From the NCBI RefSeq assembly GCF_008056315.1, contig NZ_VRKQ01000010.1:1116001-1180000 (forward strand): a stretch of DNA of 64,000 bases. The letters run 5' to 3'. The stretch is from Seonamhaeicola maritimus (GTDB lineage Bacteria > Bacteroidota > Bacteroidia > Flavobacteriales > Flavobacteriaceae). Shown here piece by piece: positions 17,964-27,182 of the stretch. How positions within the stretch are numbered: the first letter of the stretch is position 1; every line of letters begins with the position of its first letter. Below the pieces are notes generated by a model. That model was given only the letters and a program-made list of their open reading frames with translations. It had not been told where the DNA came from and made no database searches. The translations under genes and the position numbers were made by a program.

Positions 17964-20681
17964 ATGGCAAAACTTAATTCACATACAATTTTAAAGATTT
18001 GTATAATTTTTTTCTTTTTATGTTTTATTAATTGTAAAAATAAAAAGGAGGAAAAATATATTATAGGTTTTTCTCAATGTATTAGTAAGGATGATTGGAG
18101 AAAAGCAATGGATTATGAAATGAAAGTTGAGGCTTCATTGTACGAGGAAATAGATTTAACTATTTTTCAAGCTAATGAGGATATTGAAATCCAGAAATCA
18201 CATGTTGAATACATGATAAATAATGGATTTGATGTAATCATAATTTCTCCTTTAAGACCTGAACCACTAGTTTATTTAATTGAAAGAGCCCATGATAAAG
18301 GAATTCCGGTTATTCTTATAGACCGAAAAATTAATTCAGAAAAATTCACTGCTTATGTAGGAGCCAATAACTTGGATGTTGGCCGTAATGCCGCCAATTA
18401 TATTGCTTCCTTAAATGAAAAACAAATCAATGTTTTGGAAATAAAGGGAAGTGATAACTCTTCTCCTGTTATTGAGCGGCATTTAGGGTTTCATAAAATT
18501 ATAAACAATGAGCCTAACATTTCTGTAGCTTACAGTATTAAAGATGAAGATTTAGAACCAAGAATGTCTCAAATTTTAGATTCGATAAGTGTAAAACCAT
18601 TTAATTATGTGTATGCATTTAATGATAACATTGCACATGATGCATGGAAAATAGCAAAATCTAAGGGTGTTGAAAAAAGCATTAAATTTATTGGTGTAGA
18701 TGGTTTATATGGTACAAATAACGGCATTCAGTTAGTGGAAAATGGTATATTATTGGCAACCATATTATATCCAACAGGTGGTGATGAAGCTATAAAAATA
18801 GCGAGAAAAATTTTGCATAATGAAAATGTTCCTAAAAACAATATATTAAACACAACGGTAATTGATTATAGAAATGCTGAAATAATGAAAAATCAGTATG
18901 ATAAAATTAATAACCACCAAAATGACATAGAAAACCAACAAGAAAAAATAAAACAACAACAAGAAACTTATAGTACACAAAGTAAAACTTTAAAGCTTGT
19001 ATTGGGGTTATTAATATTAAGTTTATTGTTAGGAGGTGTATTAATATATTCTTGGAATATTATTCGTCGTAAAAAAAGAGAATTAGAAATAAGTAACAAA
19101 AAAATCCTTATTCAACAAGACCAAATAAAAACGAGTAATGATGCTAAAGTGAACTTTTTTACGGGGCTATCTCATGAATTCAAAACACCTATAACACTTA
19201 TTTTATCTTCAATTGAATCATTAAGTGAAAACAATATAATAAAAGGGAACAAGCTTTTAAGAGAAGTAGGTTTAGTTTATAATAATTCAAAACGTTTATT
19301 AAGATTAATAAATCAGTTATTGGATTTTAGAAAAATTGAAGACCGAAAGTTTATTTTAAAAGCTTCAGAAACTAATTTATATGAGTTTTCAGATAGAATT
19401 TTTAAGGATTTTGAACGAGAAGCTCAAAAACGTAACATCGATTTTACCTTAAAAACTAATGATGAAAACCTAAAAATATATATAGACAGAAATTTAATGG
19501 ATAAAGTCTATTTTAATTTATTGTCTAATGCATTTAAGTTTACTCCCGATAATGGTAAAATAGATATTAATATTGTAAATGAAATTGATAACAATTTTGT
19601 AAAGATCCTTTTTAAGGATAGTGGAATAGGTATTCCGAAAAAGGATTTACAAGGCGTTTTTAAAGCCTTTTTTCAAGCATCCAATAATAATAAAGCTAGT
19701 TCAGGTATTGGTTTGCATTTATCAAAAGAGTTTGTTGAGATGCATAAAGGAAGTATAGATGTATCAAGTAAACATGGTACAGAATTTACTTTAACACTTT
19801 ACAAAGGGAGTGCACATTTAAATTCAGATGAAATAGTTTATGAACCCGATTTAGTAGATGATTCAATCTTAAACTTTAATTCCGATTTTGAAGAAAATGA
19901 TTTTATTGAAGTAGGTGTTCCAAATGATGAAGAACGTTATTCCGTTCTTATCATTGAAGACAATCCAGATTTAATTAAATATTTAAGAAACAAATTCATT
20001 GGTGATTATGATGTATATATGTCTGATGGATCTGATGGTATTGAAAAGGCTTTTGAATTAATTCCTGATATCATTATTTGCGATATTAATTTACCAGATA
20101 AAAGTGGTTTTGAAATATGTGAAATATTGAAGAAAGATTTAAGAACATCTCACATTCCTACTATTATCCTAACTGCATTAAATAATAAAGAGTCTTATAT
20201 AAAAGGATTGGAATCGGGTGCAGATTTATACTTAACAAAACCATTTAGTTTTGCTATTCTATCTCAGTCTGTTAAAACTATGATTTATAATAGAGAAAAG
20301 CTTCGCTATTATTTTATAAATAACATACATAAAATAAATATTGAGGAAAGTTTTGGTTCTGTAGAACAGGAGTTTTTAACTAAAATAAATCAAATAATAA
20401 ACAAAAATTTAGATAATTCTAAGTTCTCTGTTGAAAACTTAGCCAGTGAATTAAATATTTCCAGAGTGCAGTTATATCGTAAAACTAAGGCTATTTTAGG
20501 AGTTACTATTAGTGATTATATTCAAAATATTCGATTAGAAGAAGCAAAGAGCCTTTTACAGGAAACTCTATTAACAATTTCTGAGATTGCCTATGCAACA
20601 GGCTTTTCTTCACCTAATTACTTTTCAACAAGTTTTAAGAATAAATTCGACATTTCTCCAAAGGCATTTAGAGAGTCATAA
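17964..20681 (+). CDS. Hybrid two-component sensor/regulator with sugar-binding periplasmic domain (BT1754-like)
   Basis: This 905-residue protein holds a whole signalling pathway in one chain. An N-terminal hydrophobic segment (10-23) is followed by a periplasmic binding domain of the ribose/fructose type (about 32-310: YIIGFSQ, ISPLRPEPL, VILIDRKI, FIGVDG). A glutamine-rich coiled stretch (about 312-335) and one membrane helix (343-365) come next. The histidine kinase core has H404 in LSHEFKTP, an N box at LLSNAFKFTPD and a G box at GSGIGLH-like SSGIGLHL. A receiver domain with D707 and K759 precedes an AraC-type HTH domain (about 800-905). In Bacteroides thetaiotaomicron BT1754, a domain of this kind binds fructose and activates the fructan locus. 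Fructose as ligand is inference from that relative and from the neighbours. Confidence 0.93.
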   Translation: MAKLNSHTILKICIIFFFLCFINCKNKKEEKYIIGFSQCISKDDWRKAMDYEMKVEASLYEEIDLTIFQANEDIEIQKSHVEYMINNGFDVIIISPLRPEPLVYLIERAHDKGIPVILIDRKINSEKFTAYVGANNLDVGRNAANYIASLNEKQINVLEIKGSDNSSPVIERHLGFHKIINNEPNISVAYSIKDEDLEPRMSQILDSISVKPFNYVYAFNDNIAHDAWKIAKSKGVEKSIKFIGVDGLYGTNNGIQLVENGILLATILYPTGGDEAIKIARKILHNENVPKNNILNTTVIDYRNAEIMKNQYDKINNHQNDIENQQEKIKQQQETYSTQSKTLKLVLGLLILSLLLGGVLIYSWNIIRRKKRELEISNKKILIQQDQIKTSNDAKVNFFTGLSHEFKTPITLILSSIESLSENNIIKGNKLLREVGLVYNNSKRLLRLINQLLDFRKIEDRKFILKASETNLYEFSDRIFKDFEREAQKRNIDFTLKTNDENLKIYIDRNLMDKVYFNLLSNAFKFTPDNGKIDINIVNEIDNNFVKILFKDSGIGIPKKDLQGVFKAFFQASNNNKASSGIGLHLSKEFVEMHKGSIDVSSKHGTEFTLTLYKGSAHLNSDEIVYEPDLVDDSILNFNSDFEENDFIEVGVPNDEERYSVLIIEDNPDLIKYLRNKFIGDYDVYMSDGSDGIEKAFELIPDIIICDINLPDKSGFEICEILKKDLRTSHIPTIILTALNNKESYIKGLESGADLYLTKPFSFAILSQSVKTMIYNREKLRYYFINNIHKINIEESFGSVEQEFLTKINQIINKNLDNSKFSVENLASELNISRVQLYRKTKAILGVTISDYIQNIRLEEAKSLLQETLLTISEIAYATGFSSPNYFSTSFKNKFDISPKAFRES

Positions 20682-20741
20682 TCCAAATTACCTTCATCAT
20701 TGAGTAGTTCCATTTAAGAACTTGTTTTATTGCTTTTCATA

Positions 20742-20765
20742 AAAAAACGAAGTGTTTTTTAGGTA
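20742..20765 (+). terminator. Weak terminator candidate after the sensor gene
   Basis: A 7-bp stem AAAAAAC/GTTTTTT (20742-20748 with 20754-20760) encloses a 5-base loop. The stem has only one GC pair, so its strength is doubtful. Confidence 0.35.
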
Positions 20766-20854
20766 TTTCATCAGTAAAATGTTTGAAATAAATGAAAAAA
20801 TTAAATACTCCTTCTTATTTCATCAAATTGATATTAAAGTAAAGCTTAAAAGAA

Positions 20855-20888
20855 GTAACAATTTTAAACAAACTACGTAACAATTTTA
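20855..20888 (+). promoter_or_regulatory. Distal direct-repeat pair, candidate AraC-type operator
   Basis: The 12-base sequence GTAACAATTTTA occurs exactly at 20855-20866 and again at 20877-20888. The start-to-start spacing is 22 bases, close to two helical turns, so both copies face the same side of the DNA. That fits two AraC-type DNA-binding domains of a dimer. Confidence 0.55.
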
Positions 20889-20966
20889 GAACATGTCTAT
20901 TCTATTTAAAAAAACATAATCTTAAGTATCTAAAAATCAGATAGTTGATAAATGTATAGATTTATT

Positions 20967-20998
20967 TAACAATTTTGAAATGATTTAGTACAATTCCA
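20967..20998 (+). promoter_or_regulatory. Proximal direct-repeat pair, candidate AraC-type operator
   Basis: TAACAATTTT at 20967-20976 shares 10 bases with the distal repeats, and a weaker copy (TACAATTCC) begins at 20989. Their shared ACAATT cores are 21 bases apart. The pair ends where the -33 element of the downstream promoter would be, a typical activator position. Confidence 0.45.
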
Positions 20999-21021
20999 AA
21001 ATACTTTTTTAGTCTTTAAAA

Positions 21022-21032
21022 TTAAATTGCAC
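21022..21032 (+). promoter_or_regulatory. Candidate promoter -7 element of the fructan/sucrose operon
   Basis: TTAAATTGCAC is close to the TAnnTTTG consensus and identical to the box at 3890. No TTG is found at the -33 position, which fits dependence on an activator. The first gene starts 40 bases downstream. Confidence 0.45.
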
Positions 21033-21071
21033 CAAGGGTTTTATTGAATCCATAAACTAAACACCATTAAA

Positions 21072-22388
21072 ATGAGTAAAAAAATACTAATATGGTCAAT
21101 CACTGCAGCTTTGGCTGGTTTCCTTTTTGGTTTTGATACTGTTGTCATTTCTGGTGCGGAAAAGAAATTGCAATTATTGTGGGGGTCTTCAGATATGTTT
21201 CACGGTGTTGTAGTTATTGGTATGGCACTATGGGGAACCGTAATTGGTGCCTTTTTTGGCGGTATACCTACTAATAAATTGGGTCGTAAAAAAACCTTAG
21301 TTTGGATTGGAGTCTTGTATACAATTTCGGCATTAGGCTCTGCGCTTGCTAACGATCCAATAACATTTGCTGTTTTTAGATTCATTGGTGGTTTAGGCGT
21401 GGGAGCATCCACTATTGCTGCTCCAGCTTATATCTCTGAAATTGCACCTGCAAAAGACCGAGGAAAATTAGTTGGTTTATACCAATTTAATATTGTGTTC
21501 GGGATTCTTGTCGCTTTTCTATCTAATTATCTTTTAATTAATATTGGAGAAAATGCTTGGAGATGGATGGTAGGTGTTGAAGCAATTCCAGCAGCAATTT
21601 ATACCCTAATTGTATTTACAGTTCCTAGAAGCCCTAGGTGGTTATTAACTAAATTTCGAAAAAGCGAAGCAGTAAGTGTTCTTCAAGTTATTAATCCAGA
21701 TCAAGATCCAGAAAAATTGATGATGGAGATAAAAATCGAGATGGAAAACACGGTGCCCAATGAAAATATTTTTTTAAAGAAATACAGATACCCATTAATC
21801 CTGGCATTTTTAATAGCCTTTTTTAATCAGTTATCAGGAATCAATGCTTTGCTTTATTATGCACCTAGAATTTTAGCCGAAGCCGGTCTTGAAGAAAGTT
21901 CAGCCCTATTAAGTAGTATAGGTGTAGGTGTTACCAATTTAATTTTTACACTCTTAGGTATTTATTTAATTGATAGATTGGGAAGAAAACAACTTATGTA
22001 CATATGTTCATTTGGTTATATTATTTCATTGAGTTTAGTTTCAGCCTCTTTCTTTTTAAGTTGGAGCAGTGGTGCAATGCCCATATTTCTTTTCATGTTT
22101 ATAGCAGCACATGCTATTGGACAAGGGACGGTGATATGGGTGTTTATTTCTGAAATTTTCCCTAATCATTTAAGAGGTTCTGGACAATCTTTTGGTAGTT
22201 CAGTACACTGGGTCTTGGCCGCAGTTGTGCCTTCATTAGTGCCAGTGTTATTTTCAACAATTGGAGCTGGTATGGTATTTCTCATTTTCGCAATAATGAT
22301 GATCTTTCAGTTGTTATTTGTAATTTTTATGATGCCAGAAACAAAAGGTGTATCACTTGAAGAGTTAAGTAAAAAAATAATTAAATAA
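21072..22388 (+). CDS. MFS sugar porter, probably fructose importer
   Basis: This 438-residue inner-membrane transporter has 12 predicted helices. Family signatures of the sugar porter group are present: GFDTVVISGA in helix 1, NKLGRKK after helix 2, GGLGVGASTIAAPAYISEIAP, PRSPRWLL after helix 6, LSGINALLYYAP in helix 7, and PETKGVSLEEL at the C-terminus. It is the first gene after the control region, and the GH32 gene follows with a single base between them. It probably imports the fructose released by that enzyme, by proton symport. The substrate is inferred from position; xylose and glucose porters share the same motifs. Confidence 0.85.
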   Translation: MSKKILIWSITAALAGFLFGFDTVVISGAEKKLQLLWGSSDMFHGVVVIGMALWGTVIGAFFGGIPTNKLGRKKTLVWIGVLYTISALGSALANDPITFAVFRFIGGLGVGASTIAAPAYISEIAPAKDRGKLVGLYQFNIVFGILVAFLSNYLLINIGENAWRWMVGVEAIPAAIYTLIVFTVPRSPRWLLTKFRKSEAVSVLQVINPDQDPEKLMMEIKIEMENTVPNENIFLKKYRYPLILAFLIAFFNQLSGINALLYYAPRILAEAGLEESSALLSSIGVGVTNLIFTLLGIYLIDRLGRKQLMYICSFGYIISLSLVSASFFLSWSSGAMPIFLFMFIAAHAIGQGTVIWVFISEIFPNHLRGSGQSFGSSVHWVLAAVVPSLVPVLFSTIGAGMVFLIFAIMMIFQLLFVIFMMPETKGVSLEELSKKIIK

Positions 22389-22389
22389 G

Positions 22390-23997
22390 ATGAACGCAAT
22401 GAAAACTATAAGAAACTTAATTACTATCATTTTTGTTTTATTTCTTTTTGTTGCTTGTAGACAGAAGGCTGAAAACAGTGCAGAAAGCAATGAAACAATT
22501 AGTGAAATTTCTTATACAGAAGAAGAACTATATCGGCCTAATTTTCATTTTACACCAAAGAAAGCATGGATGAATGACCCAAATGGTATGTTCTATTATA
22601 ATGGATATTATCATTTATACTTTCAGTATCATCCAGATGGAAATGTTTGGGGCCCAATGCATTGGGGTCACGCTACAAGTACAGATATGATTTCTTGGGT
22701 TGAGCAACCTATAGCAATCTATCCAGATGAATTAGGAACAATTTTTTCAGGAAGTGCTGTAGTTGATATTGGTAATACTTCTGGTTTTGGAGAAGTGAGT
22801 AAAGCTGCTCCTATTGTTGCTATGTATACAAATCATTTGGATAAAGGCGATGATAATATAAGTCAAACGCAAAGCATTGCTTATAGTAATGATGAGGGTA
22901 AGACTTTCGCTAAATTTGAGAATAACCCAGTAATAGATGCTAATTTAAAAGATTTTAGAGATCCTAAAGTAACATGGGATGAGGAGAGAAATAAATGGGT
23001 AATGGTACTTGCCGCTGGAGATAAAATAATGTTTTATGATTCCAATAATTTGAAAAATTGGAATTTGCTATCAGAATTTCAAAAAGAGAAAGGCTCTAAA
23101 GATGGAGTATGGGAATGCCCCGATTTATTTAACCTACCTGTAGTTGGAACAGATGAGTCTAAATGGGTGCTTTTTGTAAGCATTGGAAAAGGCGGTCCAA
23201 ATGGAGGTAGTGCGACAGAATACTTTATTGGTGATTTTGATGGAACCACATTTACCATGGACAAGGATTTCGAAACTTCTCGAAATAAAGAAAACAACTA
23301 TTGGATAGATTTTGGTAGGGATAATTATGCAGGTGTATCGTGGTCTAATGCAAGAAGAAAGGATGGAAGCAAACTTATTATAGGTTGGATGTCAAATTGG
23401 GATTATGCTCAAAAAGTACCAACAGAAACTTGGAGAAGTGCTATGACTATAGCCAGAGAAGTTAAACTTCAAAAAGATGATAATGGGTATAAGTTGTTGT
23501 TTAATCCTGTAAAAGAACTTGCTAATTATAGAAGCAAAAAATATAAGAATGAAAATATTGAGGTTAAAGGAGATACTAAAATTATAGATTCAGAATCAAT
23601 TGATTTAGCTAGCGTAGAAATCAAATTCAATATTTCCGATTTAGTAAATGACGGGTTTACCTTCAACCTTACAAATAAGCTGGGTGATACTTTAGCTTTT
23701 GGATATAACTCAACTGATAAAAACTTTTTTGTTGATAGAAGAAAATCAGGAAAAGTAAAATTTTCAGAAAATTTCGCCAATGAAATTTCTGTTGCTAAAA
23801 GAACCTCACTTAGTACCAATATATCGGGTACTATTATTCTAGACAAGACATCTATAGAACTATTTTTTAATAATGGTGAAACGGTAATGACAGAAGTGTT
23901 TTTTCCAAATGCGCCTTTTGAAAAACTTAGTATAGAGCCTAAAGCCCAAGAATTTATTCTTGGCAGTATTGAAATGAATAAACTAAATTTTAACTAA
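22390..23997 (+). CDS. GH32 fructan/sucrose hydrolase, lipoprotein
   Basis: This 535-residue glycoside hydrolase family 32 enzyme cleaves beta-fructosidic bonds of levan, inulin or sucrose. It starts with a lipoprotein signal (LFVAC, lipid site C23), so it sits on the outside or in the periplasm. Catalytic residues are intact: nucleophile D63 in WMNDPNG, transition-state stabiliser D191 in FRDP, and acid/base E242 in WECPDLF. The five-bladed propeller spans about 48-370 and a C-terminal beta-sandwich about 385-535. Sequence alone does not show whether it acts from the chain end or inside. As the only GH32 in the locus, an end-acting fructosidase releasing fructose is the simpler guess. A second Met at codon 4 is an alternative start. 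Confidence 0.95.
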   Translation: MNAMKTIRNLITIIFVLFLFVACRQKAENSAESNETISEISYTEEELYRPNFHFTPKKAWMNDPNGMFYYNGYYHLYFQYHPDGNVWGPMHWGHATSTDMISWVEQPIAIYPDELGTIFSGSAVVDIGNTSGFGEVSKAAPIVAMYTNHLDKGDDNISQTQSIAYSNDEGKTFAKFENNPVIDANLKDFRDPKVTWDEERNKWVMVLAAGDKIMFYDSNNLKNWNLLSEFQKEKGSKDGVWECPDLFNLPVVGTDESKWVLFVSIGKGGPNGGSATEYFIGDFDGTTFTMDKDFETSRNKENNYWIDFGRDNYAGVSWSNARRKDGSKLIIGWMSNWDYAQKVPTETWRSAMTIAREVKLQKDDNGYKLLFNPVKELANYRSKKYKNENIEVKGDTKIIDSESIDLASVEIKFNISDLVNDGFTFNLTNKLGDTLAFGYNSTDKNFFVDRRKSGKVKFSENFANEISVAKRTSLSTNISGTIILDKTSIELFFNNGETVMTEVFFPNAPFEKLSIEPKAQEFILGSIEMNKLNFN

Positions 23998-24009
23998 TTC
24001 TAATTAATT

Positions 24010-27000
24010 ATGAAATTAAAACAACTATTTTTTCTGTCCGTATTTGCCTTAATGGGCATTTGGACACAAGCACAAGAGGTCACAGGTACTGTTACCTCCC
24101 TTGAAGATGGTATGCCTTTACCTGGTGTATCTGTAATAGTAAGTGGTACAACCAAAGGTGCTGCTACAGATTTTGATGGTAATTATGTGTTGAATGATGT
24201 CGATCCAAATGCGACACTTGTTTTTAGCTATGTAGGTTACAAAACATATGAAACACAAATTAACGGACGTTCTGTAATTGACGTTGTAATGGAAGTAGAT
24301 GCGGCGTCTCTTGACGAGGTTATTGTTACTGGATATTCTAGAGAAAGAAAAGTGGACGTAACAGGGGCAATCACAGTTGTAGAACTAGGGCCTACCGAAG
24401 GCGTTAGCATGAGTTCTGGAAGTGCAATTCAGGGTTTACAAGGTAGAGTTCCTGGAGTTTTTATTGAGAAATCTGGAGATCCAACAGGGTCTGCTAATAA
24501 TATCTTAATTCGTGGTGCTACCACATTAGGAAACAATAATCCATTATTTGTCATTGATGGTGTTCCAACGGTAAGACAGGAGGTTTTTGCTAGTATAAAC
24601 CCAAGTACTGTAGAGTCTGTGCAGGTACTTAAAGACGCATCAGCATCTTCACTTTATGGAGCTCGTGCAGGTAATGGAGTTATTATTGTTACCACTAAAA
24701 ATAGTGCAAAAGCTGCTGGTGGTGAGAAATTTAAAGTTAGCATAAATTCAAATATATCTGTGCTTTCTGAGAAGCAACAACGATATGATATGCTTAATGC
24801 ACAACAACGAGGTGAAGCATTATGGCAGGCATCAGTAAATGATAATTCTGATCCCAATGCAGGATATGGTGAAATATATAATTTTGACTGGAATGGAGAT
24901 TTTAATAATCCAGTTTTAAATAGTGTTACGGTTCAACCATTTGTAGGGGGTGATTCTTCGGTTCCTGCGGGTAATACAGATTGGCAAAATGAAACTTATG
25001 AAACTGGTTATGTGTATAACAATGAAATATCTGTTTCTGGTGGTACCGATAATTCTTTTCATTTATTAAATGTTGGTCATTTAAGAAATACGGGGATTTT
25101 GAAACATACCGGTTACGAAAGAATTTCCGCTAAATTAAATTCTAACTTTAATTTATTCGACAATAGATTAAGAATTGGTGTTAATACCCAAATGTTCACC
25201 TCTGATGAAACATTGGCTTCACCAGATGTTGGTAGCGCACCCACACCTGGGTTAGCAATTACATTAGCTCCAACCCTACCAGTTTTTGATGCTAATGGAG
25301 ATTTTGCAGGGCCTTTAGGTTCGGGCTATTCTGATAGAAATAACCCAGTTTTAATGCAATATATTAACCGTTGGGATAATACTGATAGAACAACCATCTT
25401 TGGAAATATATGGGGTGAATTCGATATTATTGAAAACTTAACTTTTAGAACAAGTTTAGGTTTAGATTATAGTGACTTCCATAGTAAAGATATTGAGACT
25501 ACTGTTAATAATGGATTTATAACAAGAAGTAATAACAGGCTTATTCATGGTACTAGTAAGTTTACCAGTTTAGTTTTTTCAAATACCTTAAACTATCAAT
25601 TAGAGCTTAATGATAAGCATAAAATAGGTGTTTTAATTGGTACAGAATCCATATCGGATGATTTTCAGAGTGTTACTGCGCAAGCAGATGGTTTTGCGGT
25701 TGAAACAGAATCCTTTTTTCAACTAGATGCTGCAACCGGAGCTAGAACAAATACAGGATCTTCAACTGGAAGCCGTTTGTTATCTCAGTTTGGTAAAATT
25801 AATTATGGCTTCGAAGACAGATATTTGGCTTCTTTCACATTACGTCGTGATGGGTCTTCAAGATTTGGTCCAGATAACAGATATGGTATTTTTCCTGCAG
25901 CAACTGTAGGTTGGAGAATTAGTAACGAAGATTTTTGGAAAGACAATGATCTAGTAAATTCATTAAAGTTTAGAGCTGGTTATGGTGAAGTTGGAAATCA
26001 AACTATAGGTGATGTGGCACGTTTTGGTCTATTTGAATCTAGATATGGGCCAAATCAATTACAAGCAACTGGAGATACATTCTTCTTTAATACTTTTTAT
26101 AATGTTGGTACCGCTTATGATTTAGATGGAAATAATACAGGTAATTTGCCTTCCGGTTTTGTGTCTATTCAAGCTGCAAATTCAGGATTAAAATGGGAGA
26201 CAACAAAAGAAATTAACCTTGGTATAGATTTTACAATGTTTAATAATGCTTTGGTTGGATCTTTTGACTATTTTACAAGAGAAACTTCAGACATTTTAAC
26301 AATACCTCCAATTGCATCGGTAATAGGTGAAGGGCAATTACGAACATTAAATGGGGCAACTACTGCAGTAAAAGGTTGGGAGTTAGCTTTGGGTTATTCT
26401 AAAACATTCGAAAACGGCTTATCATTTACTGTAGCAACCAATTTGGGAGCTTTCAAGGATGAAATTACGGAATTACCTGCTGAAGTTGTATCCGCTTTTC
26501 CAGGAACTGTTGATAACTCTATTATTGGTCACTCTCAGTTTTCAATTTTTGGTTATAAATCAGATGGATTATTTCAGAGTCAAGCTGATGTAGATTCTAG
26601 TCCAACACAAGTTCCGGCTGGAAGACCTGGTGGAATTAAATTTAAAGATTTAGATGGTAATGGAAGTGTAGGGGTAGAAGATAGAGATTTCCTTGGAACA
26701 ACGTTGCCAGATCTTGAGTATGGTATTAGAATTGATATGGCATACAAAAACTTTGACTTATCATTGTTTGGCTCAGGAGTAGCAGGAAGAATAGGACAAG
26801 ACCCTTATATTTTCTGGAATAATTTTGTTCAAGGTAGAGAAAATGCTGGACTTGGGGTGTTGAATGCTTGGACACCAACTAATACAAATACTGATGTTCC
26901 GTCATTAACACTTGCTAATAACGATAATAGGGTTTCTGATTATTTGTTCAGAAATAACTCTTATTTCAAATTAAGAAACCTTCAATTTGGATATTCACTA

Positions 27001-27177
27001 CCTGAAGACCTAATAAATAAATGGGCAGGAATGTCTAGCTGTAGAATTTATTTTCAAGGAGAAAACCTATTTTGGATTACTCCAGACGATTACATTGGTG
27101 CAGACCCTGAGCGTACAGATGTAAATAGGATACCAGTACCTACAACACTTTCATTAGGACTTAACATTAACTTTTAA
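24010..27177 (+). CDS. SusC-like TonB-dependent outer-membrane transporter
   Basis: This 1055-residue outer-membrane protein imports oligosaccharides using TonB energy. A signal peptide (1-21, ending TQAQ) is followed by a carboxypeptidase-D-like regulatory domain (about 22-100, VTGTVTSLEDGMPLPGVSV). The SusC signature SLDEVIVTGYSRERK comes next, then the plug domain with VPGVFIEKSGDPTGSANN and LYGARAGNGVIIVTTK. A long C-terminal barrel ends LGLNINF with the usual terminal aromatic residue. It forms a bedpan-like pair with the SusD gene 5 bases downstream. In this locus the substrate is probably fructo-oligosaccharide. The TonB proteins at 45150 and 45998 could energise it, but that is speculation. 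Confidence 0.96.
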   Translation: MKLKQLFFLSVFALMGIWTQAQEVTGTVTSLEDGMPLPGVSVIVSGTTKGAATDFDGNYVLNDVDPNATLVFSYVGYKTYETQINGRSVIDVVMEVDAASLDEVIVTGYSRERKVDVTGAITVVELGPTEGVSMSSGSAIQGLQGRVPGVFIEKSGDPTGSANNILIRGATTLGNNNPLFVIDGVPTVRQEVFASINPSTVESVQVLKDASASSLYGARAGNGVIIVTTKNSAKAAGGEKFKVSINSNISVLSEKQQRYDMLNAQQRGEALWQASVNDNSDPNAGYGEIYNFDWNGDFNNPVLNSVTVQPFVGGDSSVPAGNTDWQNETYETGYVYNNEISVSGGTDNSFHLLNVGHLRNTGILKHTGYERISAKLNSNFNLFDNRLRIGVNTQMFTSDETLASPDVGSAPTPGLAITLAPTLPVFDANGDFAGPLGSGYSDRNNPVLMQYINRWDNTDRTTIFGNIWGEFDIIENLTFRTSLGLDYSDFHSKDIETTVNNGFITRSNNRLIHGTSKFTSLVFSNTLNYQLELNDKHKIGVLIGTESISDDFQSVTAQADGFAVETESFFQLDAATGARTNTGSSTGSRLLSQFGKINYGFEDRYLASFTLRRDGSSRFGPDNRYGIFPAATVGWRISNEDFWKDNDLVNSLKFRAGYGEVGNQTIGDVARFGLFESRYGPNQLQATGDTFFFNTFYNVGTAYDLDGNNTGNLPSGFVSIQAANSGLKWETTKEINLGIDFTMFNNALVGSFDYFTRETSDILTIPPIASVIGEGQLRTLNGATTAVKGWELALGYSKTFENGLSFTVATNLGAFKDEITELPAEVVSAFPGTVDNSIIGHSQFSIFGYKSDGLFQSQADVDSSPTQVPAGRPGGIKFKDLDGNGSVGVEDRDFLGTTLPDLEYGIRIDMAYKNFDLSLFGSGVAGRIGQDPYIFWNNFVQGRENAGLGVLNAWTPTNTNTDVPSLTLANNDNRVSDYLFRNNSYFKLRNLQFGYSLPEDLINKWAGMSSCRIYFQGENLFWITPDDYIGADPERTDVNRIPVPTTLSLGLNINF

Positions 27178-27182
27178 AAAAA

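Larger units (their letters stand above)
20682..21071. other. 390-base control region of the fructan/sucrose locus
   Basis: No gene longer than a few codons is present. The region holds a weak terminator-like hairpin (20742-20765), two pairs of 10-12 base direct repeats (20855-20888 and 20967-20998) and a promoter-like box (21022-21032). It separates the sensor/regulator gene from all structural genes of the locus, as expected for an activator-controlled promoter. Confidence 0.7.
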
